This document shows, in pieces, positions 7,428 through 16,643 of a stretch of 64,000 bases of DNA. Made by a program: the position numbers and the translations under genes. Source of the DNA: an uncultured Myxococcales bacterium. Its GTDB lineage: Bacteria; Myxococcota_A; UBA9042. The DNA lies in contig CAIYBN010000082.1 in the NCBI GenBank assembly GCA_903924465.1, positions 158,163-222,162 of the forward strand. Direction: 5' to 3'. The notes under the pieces are model-generated. The model worked only from the letters and a program-made list of their open reading frames with translations, made no database searches and had not been told where the DNA came from. The stretch's first letter is position 1; each line of letters starts with the position of its first letter.

Positions 7428-9920
7428 ATGCGCAATATCGTTGGTTTCACGGAGTCCTGGTTTGCCAAAAGCTGGTGGCTCGTTGGCTTCTGCGGACTCG
7501 TGGCGTGCGCCGGCACCAGCGCGGGTTCCACCGACGCTGGCGTCACCGCCGATACCGTCAGCGCTGACACCACGACGAGCACTTGCGTCCCCGTCTCCGG
7601 CGATCCGCAGCTCATCCGCTTGCGCGGCACCGTGTGGACCGGCGACGTGACGCTGAACGACGGCGAAGTCTTCGTCTCGGCCAAGACCGGGAAGATCCTG
7701 TGCGTCGGTCAGGATTGCAGCGCCACGCCGGATGCGGACAAGGCGACGGTCCTGTGCACGGAAGGCATCATCACGCCGGGCCTGATCAATCCGCACGATC
7801 ACGGTTCCTACAACCACCTGCCGCGCTGGCAACACACCAAGAAATATGGCGATCGCTACCAGTGGCAGGGCGATGCCAGCTATCTCGCGTTCAAGGTGTC
7901 GCAGCAGACGACGTACACGAAGGCCAAGTGCGAGGTGATCAAGTGGACGGAAATGCGCGAGCTGGTGGCGGGAACGACGTCGATTCAGGGCAGCGTCACG
8001 GCGGTGCCCGCATGCGCGACCGGGCTGGTGCGTGATCTGGACGACACGCACGGCGCGAGCGGCTTGTCTGGCTACACCATCGACACGCAGGTGCCGAAGA
8101 TCAGCGGGACGACGGCAGCAGCGGCGGCGGCTTGGGCGGCAGGGCTCAAGAACGGCACGTCGTCGGCGCTGATTCTGCATCTGGGTGAAGGCGTTGACGC
8201 GGGTGCCAAGGCCGAGTGGTACACGCTGGTGGACAAAGGCTTGGCGCTGCCCGGCGTTTCGCTGATCCACGCGACGGGCTTGGGCGGTACCGAATTGGCC
8301 GACGCGCGGCAGGTGGGGCTGAAGATCATTTGGTCGCCCCAGTCGAACCTGGATCTCTATGGCGACACGACGCGGGTGCCGACCGCGCTGAACCTGGGTC
8401 TCACGGTCGCGCTGGGTCCGGACTGGACGCCATCGGGATCGATGAACCAGCTGGACGAGATGAAGTGCGCGAAACAACTGAGCGACAAGCGCTGGGGCGG
8501 CCTGCTCACCGACGACATGGTGCTGCGCATGGTCACGACCGAAGCCGCGAAGGCGATGGGCGCGGAAGCCGACATTGGGCGCCTGGCGACGGGGTATCTG
8601 GCGGATATTTCTGTGTTTTCCGGCGATCGCAGCACACCTGCCAAGTCGGTGATCGCCGCGCGCCCGGAGACGGTCAAGCTCGTGCTGATCGGCGGCAAGC
8701 CGGTTTACGGCGACGTGGCGCTGGTCACGGCGCTGCAACCGACTGGCTGCGACGCGTTTGACGCCTGCGGCCAGCCCAAGTCGATTTGCGTAAAGGATCC
8801 GACGCTGGACAAGGGCGTGCAGAGCTGGACCGACGTGCAGACCGTGCTGCAGACGACGCTCGCGGCGGCGAAAACTGCCGACAATCCGGCCGCTGCCTAC
8901 GCGTATGGCTATGAATTGTGGCCACTTTTCAAGTGTGGCGCCCAGGCCGAGGCCCTGATCAATTGCGACGTCGTGGGCGCGCAGCCGAGCGCGGATGACA
9001 GCGATGGTGATGGGCTGGCGAACGCCACGGATAATTGTCCGACCGTGTGGAATCCGGACCAGGGCGATTTGGACAGCGACAAGCAGGGAGACGCCTGCGA
9101 TGTCTGCCCGATCGTGGCCAATGCGACGGTTTGCCCAAAGCCGGGGCCGGACGATTTGGACGGCGATGGCGTGGCCAACGCGACGGACAACTGCCCGAAC
9201 ATCGCAAATGCTGACCAGTTGGACACCGATGCGGATGGCAAGGGCGATGTCTGCGATCCCTGCCCGAAACTGGCGAATCCAGGCTCCCAGCCATGTCCGA
9301 TGTTGCCGGCGGATGTGACGGAAATCAATCAGAATCTGGGCAATGGCGTGGCGGGGCAACAAGTGAAGACGCCGCCGTTGGTCGTGACCGCGACCAAGGC
9401 GGCGAAGTCGGGCACGCCCGCGCGCGTGTGGGCGCAGCAGGTGCCGACGGTGCTGTATGGCGGCATCGAGATGCAACTGGCAGCGGCGCAAAGTGTACCG
9501 AAACTGGGCCAGCAGTTGACGGCGTCCGGCGTTGTCGCGGACCTGACCGGGCGGCGGATTCTGCAGGGTGTCACGTTGCAAAACACCGGCGGGATAGCGC
9601 CCGCCGTGCCGCTGACGGTGGACGTGAGCGTGCTGACGGATGACGCGCAATCGCCGGCTTACCGCGCCCTGCTGGTGCAAGTGGGGCCCGTGACCGTGAC
9701 GCAGCAGAATGCCGATGCCGATCCGGCCAAGCCGACGCAGGATTTTGGCGAGGTGCTGGTGACCGGCAACTTCCGCATTGACGACGAACTGATCACTTGG
9801 GCGACGGATCTGGCGCGACCCAACGTCGGCGATGTATTCCAGTGGATTCGCGGTCTTGTGTTCTACTCGTTTGGCAACGACAAGCTCATTCCGCGCGCGG
9901 CCAGCGACTTTCAGAAGTAG
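7428..9920 (+). CDS. Amidohydrolase-family lipoprotein with thrombospondin type-3 repeats
   Basis: About 830 residues. A hydrophobic leader ends at LVAC (Cys27), a good lipobox. Residues ~60-490 form an amidohydrolase-superfamily domain: the metal-binding HxH is in GLINPHDHG (His123, His125), and a late LGPDWTPSGSMNQ carries the conserved aspartate. Two TSP3-type calcium repeats follow (DSDGDGLANATDNCP, LDGDGVANATDNCP), then a ~200-residue OB-like C-terminal domain. The usual amidohydrolase is cytoplasmic; this one is predicted on the cell surface or in the periplasm. The substrate (an amide, amidine or cyclic imide bond) is unknown. GGAGGG lies five bases before the ATG. Confidence 0.83.
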   Translation: MRNIVGFTESWFAKSWWLVGFCGLVACAGTSAGSTDAGVTADTVSADTTTSTCVPVSGDPQLIRLRGTVWTGDVTLNDGEVFVSAKTGKILCVGQDCSATPDADKATVLCTEGIITPGLINPHDHGSYNHLPRWQHTKKYGDRYQWQGDASYLAFKVSQQTTYTKAKCEVIKWTEMRELVAGTTSIQGSVTAVPACATGLVRDLDDTHGASGLSGYTIDTQVPKISGTTAAAAAAWAAGLKNGTSSALILHLGEGVDAGAKAEWYTLVDKGLALPGVSLIHATGLGGTELADARQVGLKIIWSPQSNLDLYGDTTRVPTALNLGLTVALGPDWTPSGSMNQLDEMKCAKQLSDKRWGGLLTDDMVLRMVTTEAAKAMGAEADIGRLATGYLADISVFSGDRSTPAKSVIAARPETVKLVLIGGKPVYGDVALVTALQPTGCDAFDACGQPKSICVKDPTLDKGVQSWTDVQTVLQTTLAAAKTADNPAAAYAYGYELWPLFKCGAQAEALINCDVVGAQPSADDSDGDGLANATDNCPTVWNPDQGDLDSDKQGDACDVCPIVANATVCPKPGPDDLDGDGVANATDNCPNIANADQLDTDADGKGDVCDPCPKLANPGSQPCPMLPADVTEINQNLGNGVAGQQVKTPPLVVTATKAAKSGTPARVWAQQVPTVLYGGIEMQLAAAQSVPKLGQQLTASGVVADLTGRRILQGVTLQNTGGIAPAVPLTVDVSVLTDDAQSPAYRALLVQVGPVTVTQQNADADPAKPTQDFGEVLVTGNFRIDDELITWATDLARPNVGDVFQWIRGLVFYSFGNDKLIPRAASDFQK

Positions 9921-10001
9921 TCAGGCCCGCAAACCGCGTGTAGTCTTCGCCGCCGCGTGTCAAACCGATGCGCGGCTCAAGCCATTCACCGGGGAACAGA
10001 C

Positions 10002-10502
10002 ATGACTCAAGAGAAACTGAAAATTGCCAAAAACACTGTTGTCACGCTGGATTACGAATTGCGTCTGGCGGATGATGACGTGATCGACAGTTCGTCCGAC
10101 GGCGACTTCTGCTTTCTGGTCGGCTACGAAAACGTGGTGCCGGGTCTGGAAACGCAGCTCATTGGCCTGACGACCGGCGATGTCCGCGACGTGATCGTGA
10201 CGCCGGAAGAAGGCTACGGCATTCGCGACGAAGAGAAGATCGTGATTGTGCCGCGCGAGGCGCTGCCGGAAGATTTCGAGATTGAGATCGGCCTGCCGCT
10301 GGAGCTGGAAGACGAGGCTGGCGAAACGTCGATGGCGTTCATCGCGGGCGTGCGCGGCGATGAAGTCGTGCTGGACCGCAATCACCCGCTGGCCAGCGAG
10401 ACGCTGCGCTTCCACATCACGGTGGGCGCGATTCGCGCGGCGACGAAAGAAGAGCTGCACCACGGGCATGTGCACGGCCCGGGCGGCCATCACCACCACT
10501 GA
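10002..10502 (+). CDS. slyD: FKBP-type peptidyl-prolyl isomerase, SlyD-like
   Basis: A 166-residue protein with the SlyD order of parts: N-terminal FKBP half (VVTLDYELRLADDDVIDSS), inserted-flap chaperone domain (ITPEEGYGIRD-type region here as TPEEGYGIRDEEK), the return of the FKBP core (LDRNHPLASETLRFHITV), and a histidine-rich tail (HHGHVHGPGGHHHH) that in SlyD binds nickel and other metals. It is a cytoplasmic folding helper and may pass metal to metalloenzymes. The ATG at 10002 follows CCGGGGAAC at good spacing. It appears to be a single-gene unit between the amidohydrolase and the tRNA genes. Confidence 0.93.
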   Translation: MTQEKLKIAKNTVVTLDYELRLADDDVIDSSSDGDFCFLVGYENVVPGLETQLIGLTTGDVRDVIVTPEEGYGIRDEEKIVIVPREALPEDFEIEIGLPLELEDEAGETSMAFIAGVRGDEVVLDRNHPLASETLRFHITVGAIRAATKEELHHGHVHGPGGHHHH

Positions 10503-10620
10503 GCGCGGCGGAAACGCCCCCAAGCACAGGCAGCCCTTGTGAACGCGACGATCCGGACGCAGCCGTCTGGACGTTGGCGTTCGTACGCGCTTCCGGATGC
10601 CAGAAGCGATGCAAGGTTGC

Positions 10621-10697
10621 TGGTGACCCCAGCGGGATTTGAACCCGCGTTAACGGCGTGAAAGGCCGGTGTCCTAACCTGGTTAGACGATGGGGTC
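10621..10697 (-). tRNA. tRNA-Glu (anticodon TTC)
   Basis: Read on the minus strand, the 7-bp acceptor stem GACCCCA/TGGGGTC closes the gene. The anticodon loop is CTTTCAC (anticodon TTC), and the T arm is GCGGG-TTCAAAT-CCCGC. The 3' CCA is encoded (10621-10623). The gene lies 36 bases downstream of tRNA-Lys in the same direction, so the two are probably cotranscribed. tRNA-Glu(UUC) is a substrate of MnmA, which is encoded nearby. Confidence 0.95.
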
Positions 10698-10733
10698 GTC
10701 GGTGAAAGCAAACGGAAACAACTGAACGGACGG

Positions 10734-10806
10734 TGAGCCGGGAGGGGTTCGAACCCTCGACCAACAGATTAAAAGTCTGCTGCTCTACCGGCTGAGCTAC
10801 CGGCTC
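10734..10806 (-). tRNA. tRNA-Lys (anticodon TTT)
   Basis: On the minus strand the acceptor stem is GAGCCGG/CCGGCTC, the D arm reads GTAGCTCAGCCGGTAGAGC, the anticodon loop CTTTTAA gives anticodon TTT, and the T arm is GAGGG-TTCGAAC-CCCTC. Unlike the neighbouring tRNA-Glu gene it does not encode the 3' CCA (CCG follows), so CCA must be added afterwards. It is the first gene of a probable two-tRNA transcript. Confidence 0.96.
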
Positions 10807-10881
10807 GCTGCGACCAACACGGGTGGCCTGTCGCGCACCTGCTCGGACTCGCGCCGCCCGCGCTCGGCGAAGGGCCGGCGG

Positions 10882-10910
10882 AGTGTAAGGACGTCGCGCG
10901 ATTCGGTCAA
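10882..10910 (-). promoter_or_regulatory. Sigma-70-type promoter for the tRNA-Lys/tRNA-Glu unit
   Basis: On the minus strand there is a -35 box TTGACC (10910-10905), a 17-base spacer, and a -10 box TACACT (10887-10882). Five of six and four of six bases match consensus. The predicted start is about 70 bases before tRNA-Lys, a typical leader for a processed stable-RNA transcript. Confidence 0.65.
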
Positions 10911-10941
10911 GGGCTCACGACCGGAGCGCGCGCGGATTGTC

Positions 10942-11148
10942 TCAGGACTTGTGTTCCTGGTCGCGGTCCAGCTTCGGCGTGGCGTCGATCTCGCCGCTCT
11001 GGGAAATCTCCCGTTCGGCATCGCGCTGGGCCTTCTTGAAGTTGCCGATCGCCTCGCCCAAGCCCTTGCCCAGCTGCGGCAGCTTGGTGGCGCCGAACAT
11101 CACGACGATGATGCCAAAGATGACCAGCAGTTCCGTTGTGCCCAACAT
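10942..11148 (-). CDS. tatA: Twin-arginine translocase subunit TatA/E
   Basis: A 68-residue protein with the TatA pattern: a short periplasmic start, one membrane helix (LLVIFGIIVVMFGATKLPQLG, the last part being the FGxxKLP hinge), an amphipathic helix (GLGEAIGNFKKAQRDAE), and a charged tail. TatA multimers form the pore that exports folded proteins. The ATG at 11148 is preceded by TTGGAG at good spacing, whereas the longer reading frame upstream adds residues that no TatA has. It is downstream of rnc on the same strand, 152 bases away. No tatB or tatC is in the window. Confidence 0.92.
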   Translation of the reverse strand: MLGTTELLVIFGIIVVMFGATKLPQLGKGLGEAIGNFKKAQRDAEREISQSGEIDATPKLDRDQEHKS

Positions 11149-11300
11149 GGCGCGCTCCAAGCCGAGCGTCTCGCGCTCCGTTAGCGTGATTCCTACAGAA
11201 ACCATTCCGAACATGAATCCTCTGAGGAAGTTACGGGCGCTCCAGCCACTCGCTGGCCCGCAACTTTCGGCTTGAAGCATAGCACAACCGCACGTCGGCG

Positions 11301-12116
11301 CTATGCAATCCGCTCGTGCAATTGCCGGTAGAGCTCGGCCGCAGCGTCGTTCTCGGCGATCTTTTTGCTGCCACCTTCGCCGTGTGCCGTCAGCAGGGTG
11401 TCGCCCGACCGCGCGACTGCTGCCACGCGAAACCTGCGCGCGTGGACCGGACCTTCTTCACCTTCCAGCGTGTAATTCGGTGGTTGCAGTCCGGCGCGCT
11501 GAAGCAGCTCTTGCACTGCCGTCTTCCAATTCGCGGTGTTGGCGGACAGCGCGCCGGGATCCAGACCGTCGGACAGCTGCAGCTGCTCAATCATCAGCTC
11601 GATCGGCTCGCTGAACAGGCGCATCACGACTTCCCGCGCTGCATCGTAGCCACCGTCCAAGAACACTGCGCCGATCAACGCTTCCAGCGCGTCGGCGAGG
11701 ACCGACGGACGATGGCGCCCCCCCGTCTGGTCTTCGCCGCGGCCCAATTTCAGCGCCAACCCGACGCCCAGGCGTTCAGCGATGACCGCGAGGCTCGACT
11801 CGCGCACCAGCTGCGACTTCATCACCGTCAGCTCGCCTTCCTTGCGGTCGGGGAGTCGCTGCACCAATTCCTGCGTGATCGTCAGGCCCAGCACGGCATC
11901 GCCGAGAAACTCCAGCCGTTGGTTGTCCTCGCCACCCGGCGCGTTTTCATTGCGCCAGGAGGGGTGCGTCGCCGCGGTGACCAGCAATTCGGGATCAGAA
12001 AAGCCATGGCCGAGCCGCGGCGCCAGCGCGCCAATGCCTGCGAGATAGTCGTGAACCGCGATCGCCGGGCGGGAAAGCCTGCGCTCCCGGTGCGTCATGT
12101 GCCGATCGTCGCTCAT
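11301..12116 (-). CDS. rnc: Ribonuclease III
   Basis: A 271-residue RNase III. It cleaves double-stranded RNA, processing rRNA precursors and some mRNAs. The catalytic signature NQRLEFLGDAVLGL is near residues 64-77, with the downstream DALEALIGAVFLDGG motif that carries the second set of metal-binding acids. A dsRNA-binding domain forms the C-terminal ~75 residues (ending GSKKIAENDAAAELYRQL). An N-terminal extension of ~30 residues precedes the family's usual start, so the first Met may be internal (for example Met7). The start overlaps the mnmA stop as ATGA, indicating translational coupling. Confidence 0.95.
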   Translation of the reverse strand: MSDDRHMTHRERRLSRPAIAVHDYLAGIGALAPRLGHGFSDPELLVTAATHPSWRNENAPGGEDNQRLEFLGDAVLGLTITQELVQRLPDRKEGELTVMKSQLVRESSLAVIAERLGVGLALKLGRGEDQTGGRHRPSVLADALEALIGAVFLDGGYDAAREVVMRLFSEPIELMIEQLQLSDGLDPGALSANTANWKTAVQELLQRAGLQPPNYTLEGEEGPVHARRFRVAAVARSGDTLLTAHGEGGSKKIAENDAAAELYRQLHERIA

Positions 12117-13228
12117 GCCACCGCCCGTGATGCGTCGCTGATGATGCCGCCACCGAGTACGCGGTCGCCGTCAAAGAGCACGCCGCTCTGACCGCGCCCC
12201 GCCGCGAACAGGTCGTCCAGCACAGCCAGCGTGACGACGCCGTCCGCGGACTGCTGGATCCGGGCTGGCACGGGCTTGCCGCGGTGGCGAACTTGTAACA
12301 AAAGTTCAGTATCAACAGGTGGTTCCGCGCCAACCCACGACAGGTCGCGCAACTGCACGGTCGTCGCGCGCAGGGCTTCATGCGGGCCAACCACGATGGT
12401 GCCATCCGGGCGTTTGTCGACGACGTACCACGGCGGCGCTTCCGGATGCTGCGGCGGCAGGCCCAAACCGTGGCGTTGACCGACAGCGAAACCGGCGATG
12501 CCTGCGTGCCGGCCCAGTTGCGTGCCGGCCAAATCGACGATCGCCCCGGGACGTGCGCCGCGGTGGCCAGCGACAAAATCGGCAGGGGTACTCGCAGCCA
12601 CGAAGCAGACGTCCATCGATTCTCGCTTGTTGGCCACCGGAACGCCCAGCCGCGCCGCGTGACCACGCACTTGCGCTTTCTGCCACGTTCCCAGCGGAAA
12701 ACGCACGAACTTGCCGACTTCGGGACTCAAAGGATGCAGAAAATACGACTGATCCTTCTGCGGATCAACGCCACGCCGCAGCACTGGCTGCCCGTGTTCG
12801 TCCAGGTCAAGACGGGCGTAGTGGCCGGTCGCCAACGCCTGCGCGCCCAACGCCCGAGCTTCCTGGACCAGCACTTCAAACTTGAGCGTGCGATTGCATT
12901 CCACGCATGGATTCGGCGTGTCACCGCGGTCGTAGTCGGCAACAAAACGGTCGATCACCACGCGGGCAAAGACTTCGCGCTCGTCCAGCGTGTAATGGCG
13001 AATGCCCAACTGCCAGGCAACCGACCGCGCGTCGCGGGCGTCCTCGGGTGCGCAACACGTGCCTGCGCGGCCGATCAGCGTTGGATCGACGTCATACAGC
13101 CTTGCGGTCAGGCCAAAGACTTCGTAGCCCGCTTCCACCAGCAGCGCGGCCACCGCGCTGGAGTCCACGCCGCCCGACATGGCGACTGCGACGCGCGCGC
13201 CGACGGGCAGTCGCATGATCTTGCGCAT
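12113..13228 (-). CDS. mnmA: tRNA-uridine 2-sulfurtransferase MnmA
   Basis: MnmA activates U34 of tRNA-Lys, -Glu and -Gln with ATP and inserts sulfur to make 2-thiouridine. Seen are the PP-loop AVAMSGGVDSSAVAAL, the nucleophile motif NPCVECNRTLKFE, ATGHYAR, the KDQSYFLHPLS motif and the second catalytic cysteine in ESMDVCFV. An in-frame start at 13324 would give 403 residues, but the added 32 residues precede the normal N-terminus, so I chose the ATG at 13228 (371 residues). It sits between a cysteine desulfurase gene upstream (same strand) and rnc, and two of its tRNA substrates are encoded about 1.3 kb downstream. Confidence 0.94.
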   Translation of the reverse strand: MRKIMRLPVGARVAVAMSGGVDSSAVAALLVEAGYEVFGLTARLYDVDPTLIGRAGTCCAPEDARDARSVAWQLGIRHYTLDEREVFARVVIDRFVADYDRGDTPNPCVECNRTLKFEVLVQEARALGAQALATGHYARLDLDEHGQPVLRRGVDPQKDQSYFLHPLSPEVGKFVRFPLGTWQKAQVRGHAARLGVPVANKRESMDVCFVAASTPADFVAGHRGARPGAIVDLAGTQLGRHAGIAGFAVGQRHGLGLPPQHPEAPPWYVVDKRPDGTIVVGPHEALRATTVQLRDLSWVGAEPPVDTELLLQVRHRGKPVPARIQQSADGVVTLAVLDDLFAAGRGQSGVLFDGDRVLGGGIISDASRAVA

Positions 13229-13464
13229 TTCCGCAATCACATCAGATGATTGGCGTATGTCTGCCGTGTCGGCCAGCAGGTCGGTCCATGGACGCGGTGA
13301 TCGGGGCGACACGCAGGAAGTCATCGACGCAAACGGCGCCAGATGGCGCTCAACAGGACCGCAGGGCTGTACGGCCAGATAACCCTAGGCTACCACACTG
13401 AAGACTTCCTGCAACGGATTTGCCGGCAAACAGCGACTCGGCCGCGGCAATTCCGTCGCGACGG

Positions 13465-14610
13465 TCACGAAGCCCGACAGCGGGCGATCAGCCCAGGCAG
13501 CACGCGCAGGACCGCGGCAATTTCTGCCTCAGTCGTGCCTGAATGGAGCGAAAACCGAACGCCCGCGCGCGCCTGGGCGACTGATTGACCACACGCGACG
13601 AGCACGTGCGACGGTTCGTGCGTGCCCGACGCACAGGCGGCACCGGCTGAAACGCAGATGTTCTCCAGGTCCAGGGCCCGCACCACGCGCGCGCCGTCGA
13701 TACCAGACCACGCGACGTTCAGCACGTGGCCTGTTTCCTCCTCCGCAAGCACGTCGCCATGGCGACCAAGAGGTTCCGTGGCTTGCATGCCCTGCCACAG
13801 CCGGTCGCGCAGTGCCCGCAACCGCGGCATCGCCGCCAGCCGTTCCGCCAACTCATCGAAGGCGGCCGCCATGCCGATTGCCCCCAGCAGATTCTCTGTC
13901 CCGCCGCGCAGGCCATCTTCCTGATGCCCGGCAACGAGCGGCTGGATCTGCTGGCCGCGGCGCAACCACAGGGCCCCGATGCCGGGCGGACCGCCGACTT
14001 TGTGGGCGGACAAGCTGGCCAGATCCACGTCCCACGCGTTCAGGTCGACCGCGATCCGCCCTGGCGCCTGCGTCGCGTCGCAATGAAAAACCGCACCAGC
14101 GGCGTGCGCCATCCGGGCCAGTTCGCCGATGGGATAGTGCCCGCCGAGTTCGTTCTGGACCGCCAGAATGCTGACCAGCGTCGTTGGTTCCCGCAACGCT
14201 TCCGCATACGCCGTCAGGTTGAGCCGTCCCTGGCGATCCACGGGCACCACCACGACCTCGACACCGCCCACGCGGAGCTTCTTGACCAGCTCGCCGATCG
14301 ACGGGTGTTCCACCGCGCTGGTCACGACGCGCACGGCGTGCTTCACACGACGTTCAGTGATGACACCATGCCAGGCCAATGCGTTGGCTTCGGTCGCGCC
14401 GCTCGTGAACACGATCTTGCCGCCCGCGCCGCCCACCGCATTCAGCACCCGCGCGCGCGCCTGCTCCAGATGGGCGCGCGCCATCTGGCCAGGCGCATGC
14501 AGCGACGACGGATTGGCGAAAACCTGCGCCATCGCTGCGGTCATCGCTTCCTTGACGTGCTGGCTGAGCGGTGTCGTCGCATTGGCGTCGAGGTAAATCA
14601 TCGGAAACAT
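13465..14610 (-). CDS. Cysteine desulfurase (IscS/NifS family)
   Basis: About 381 residues. It is a PLP enzyme that takes sulfur from cysteine as an enzyme-bound persulfide. Landmarks: YLDANATTPL at the start, ATEANALAWHG, FHCDATQAPGRI, the PLP lysine in SAHKVGGPPGIGALW, and the catalytic cysteine loop GAACASGTHEPSHVLVA. The loop has GAAC rather than the common GSAC. The start is the ATG at 14610 or 14601; a GAGG lies 2 or 11 bases upstream respectively. Its position directly before mnmA matches the YrvO-MnmA pairing of Bacillus subtilis, which suggests it feeds tRNA thiolation; a general Fe-S role is also possible. No iscU is adjacent. Confidence 0.9.
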   Translation of the reverse strand: MFPMIYLDANATTPLSQHVKEAMTAAMAQVFANPSSLHAPGQMARAHLEQARARVLNAVGGAGGKIVFTSGATEANALAWHGVITERRVKHAVRVVTSAVEHPSIGELVKKLRVGGVEVVVVPVDRQGRLNLTAYAEALREPTTLVSILAVQNELGGHYPIGELARMAHAAGAVFHCDATQAPGRIAVDLNAWDVDLASLSAHKVGGPPGIGALWLRRGQQIQPLVAGHQEDGLRGGTENLLGAIGMAAAFDELAERLAAMPRLRALRDRLWQGMQATEPLGRHGDVLAEEETGHVLNVAWSGIDGARVVRALDLENICVSAGAACASGTHEPSHVLVACGQSVAQARAGVRFSLHSGTTEAEIAAVLRVLPGLIARCRAS

Positions 14611-14681
14611 GGCCTCAGTTGGTTGACGGAAACGCCCAGTCGTCGTGAAATGCAGCCCCGTCCGAAACGGGGAGGGCAACC

Positions 14682-16643
14682 GTGGTAGCATTGCACGCAA
14701 ACGAACGATCTGGAACTTGTCGCGTCGCAGGACGCTGGGCGAACGCGTTGCTGGTGGCTGCCGGGCTGCTGTCGGGACACGCAGCACTTGCCGTCGAAGC
14801 GACGGAGGCGCCCGCCGCGGTGTCGCCGACAACGGGTGGCTCGTTGCTCGAGCAAATGGATTCCGGCACGCCAGCGGCGACGACGACGTCCAGCGGCACC
14901 ACGTGGGACGTGCCCGTTGCGCCGCCCGGACCGACGTACCCGTACATTGAACACCACGGCTACTTTCGCTTTCGACCGGACCTGATCAGCAATGGTCACT
15001 TGGGCCAAGCTGCGGTCAATGCGTCGCAGGCGAACAAGGTGGTGACGACGAGCGCGATCCTGCCGCCGCTGTCGCTCTGGCCGTCCAACAACGCGGGCTC
15101 GCAATACGCGGCGCAGGTCGGCAGCGCGGCCGGTGAGTCGACGCTGGCCGGTGCCAACATGCGCATCCGCTTTGCGCCGACCATCCATCTGAGCGACAGC
15201 ATCCGCATCTACACGACCTTCGACATCATGGACAACTACGTGATGGGCAGCAGCCCGGACTACGCCGGCGCCTTGCAGCGTCCCGATGTGCCGTTGGTTG
15301 CGTTCAGCACGTCGATGCGTCCGGGTGTCATCGCGGTGAAAGAAGCCTACGCCGAGTGGAAGACCATGCTCGGCGTGCTGCGCATCGGTCGGCAATCGTC
15401 CAACTGGGGCTTGGGCATCTTTGCCAATGGCGGCGGCGGCGACGGCTGGGATGGCGGCCGTCCAACCGAGTACTACGGCGGCCCGCGCCAGACTTGGGAA
15501 GGCAGCGGCTACGACGCGGATTTCGCCAGCTACGCGGATCGCATCGCGTTTGTGACCAAGCTGGGCCCCGCTTACGTGGCGCTGTCCTACGATTTCGCCT
15601 CCCAGGGGCTGACGGCGATCGACACGACCCGGCCCGACGGCCAAGCGCGCGACATGGAGGAATCGGACGACGTGCGTCAGGCGTCGATCGCCATCTTCTC
15701 CAAGCCGATGACGCCCACCGAAGTGGCAGCACGCAAGACCGCGCTGCTGGACGATCACAAGTCGGTCTTCGACTGGGGCGTCTACGGCATGTACCGCTCG
15801 CAGACCAACGATCTGGCGAGCAATACCTCGACGGCGGACCTGACGCTGAACGATGCACTGAAGAGCAAGTCGAATCAGCAGCTGATGCCGCGTGGCGCGA
15901 AGGCGTACGCCGGCGACTTGTGGCTTCGGTATGAAAAGCGCATTGCGTTCACCCGTCGACTGGTCATTGAAATGGAAGCGGCGATGCTGGCGGGCCACGT
16001 TGACGACGCCAACACGCTGCTCGGCAGTCCGCCAAAAGCCCGCGAAATCATGATGTATGGCGGTGCGATCAAGTCCGCCTTCCAGAACGAAGGCATCGGC
16101 GTCTATTTTGAAACGGGCCTGGCCAGCGGCGACGACACCGGCTGCTTTGGCGTCTATCCGGTCGCTGGCGACGCTGGCTGCACGCTCTCCACCGCCGACG
16201 GCAAGGTCAACGACAGCATCACCGCATTCAAGTTCCACAAGAACTTCCGCGTGGACAACCTGCTGTTCCGCGACATCATCGGCGCGGTCACCAACGCGGT
16301 CTATTTCAAGCCGACGTTCTCCATCAACGCCTATCCGTTCTATTCGCCGCAGCAATTGGGCCTCGACGTCTCGGTGCTCAAAGCCATCGCGATGAACGCG
16401 GCGGGCACGCCCGGCGGCGGTTCGGACATCGGCTGGGAATTCGACGCGCGCGGCTTTCTCGGCCAGAAAGGCCTCTTCTTGGCGCAAGTTACGTTCGCGT
16501 ATGCCGTCACAGGCGACGCGTTCAACCTGAAAAATGGCTGGTACGGCGCGCAGGTCGACAGCACCAACACGGTCAACGGGGTCAAGGTCATCGTGCCCGA
16601 GAACGCGTGGCGCATCCTGGGCCACTTGGCGCTGATGTTCTGA
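14682..16643 (+). CDS. Outer-membrane beta-barrel protein (TIGR04551-like)
   Basis: A 653-residue protein beginning with a signal peptide (ending SGHAALAVEA) and a Pro/Thr-rich linker. The rest alternates short hydrophobic and polar stretches with many aromatic residues and ends in ILGHLALMF, the terminal aromatic typical of barrels inserted by BamA. Features such as YFRFRPDLISN and a GRQSSNWGLGIFANGG stretch resemble a family of large delta-proteobacterial barrels (TIGR04551, recalled from memory, not searched). Function unknown; probably transport or surface structure. The start is GTG at 14682 with a very strong GGGGAGGG just upstream. Divergent from the desulfurase gene. Confidence 0.75.
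   Translation: MVALHANERSGTCRVAGRWANALLVAAGLLSGHAALAVEATEAPAAVSPTTGGSLLEQMDSGTPAATTTSSGTTWDVPVAPPGPTYPYIEHHGYFRFRPDLISNGHLGQAAVNASQANKVVTTSAILPPLSLWPSNNAGSQYAAQVGSAAGESTLAGANMRIRFAPTIHLSDSIRIYTTFDIMDNYVMGSSPDYAGALQRPDVPLVAFSTSMRPGVIAVKEAYAEWKTMLGVLRIGRQSSNWGLGIFANGGGGDGWDGGRPTEYYGGPRQTWEGSGYDADFASYADRIAFVTKLGPAYVALSYDFASQGLTAIDTTRPDGQARDMEESDDVRQASIAIFSKPMTPTEVAARKTALLDDHKSVFDWGVYGMYRSQTNDLASNTSTADLTLNDALKSKSNQQLMPRGAKAYAGDLWLRYEKRIAFTRRLVIEMEAAMLAGHVDDANTLLGSPPKAREIMMYGGAIKSAFQNEGIGVYFETGLASGDDTGCFGVYPVAGDAGCTLSTADGKVNDSITAFKFHKNFRVDNLLFRDIIGAVTNAVYFKPTFSINAYPFYSPQQLGLDVSVLKAIAMNAAGTPGGGSDIGWEFDARGFLGQKGLFLAQVTFAYAVTGDAFNLKNGWYGAQVDSTNTVNGVKVIVPENAWRILGHLALMF

Noticed and set aside
7215..9680. 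Long minus-strand frame opposite the amidohydrolase gene
   Set aside because: Shadow frame; composition is basic and repetitive and it crosses the divergent promoter region.
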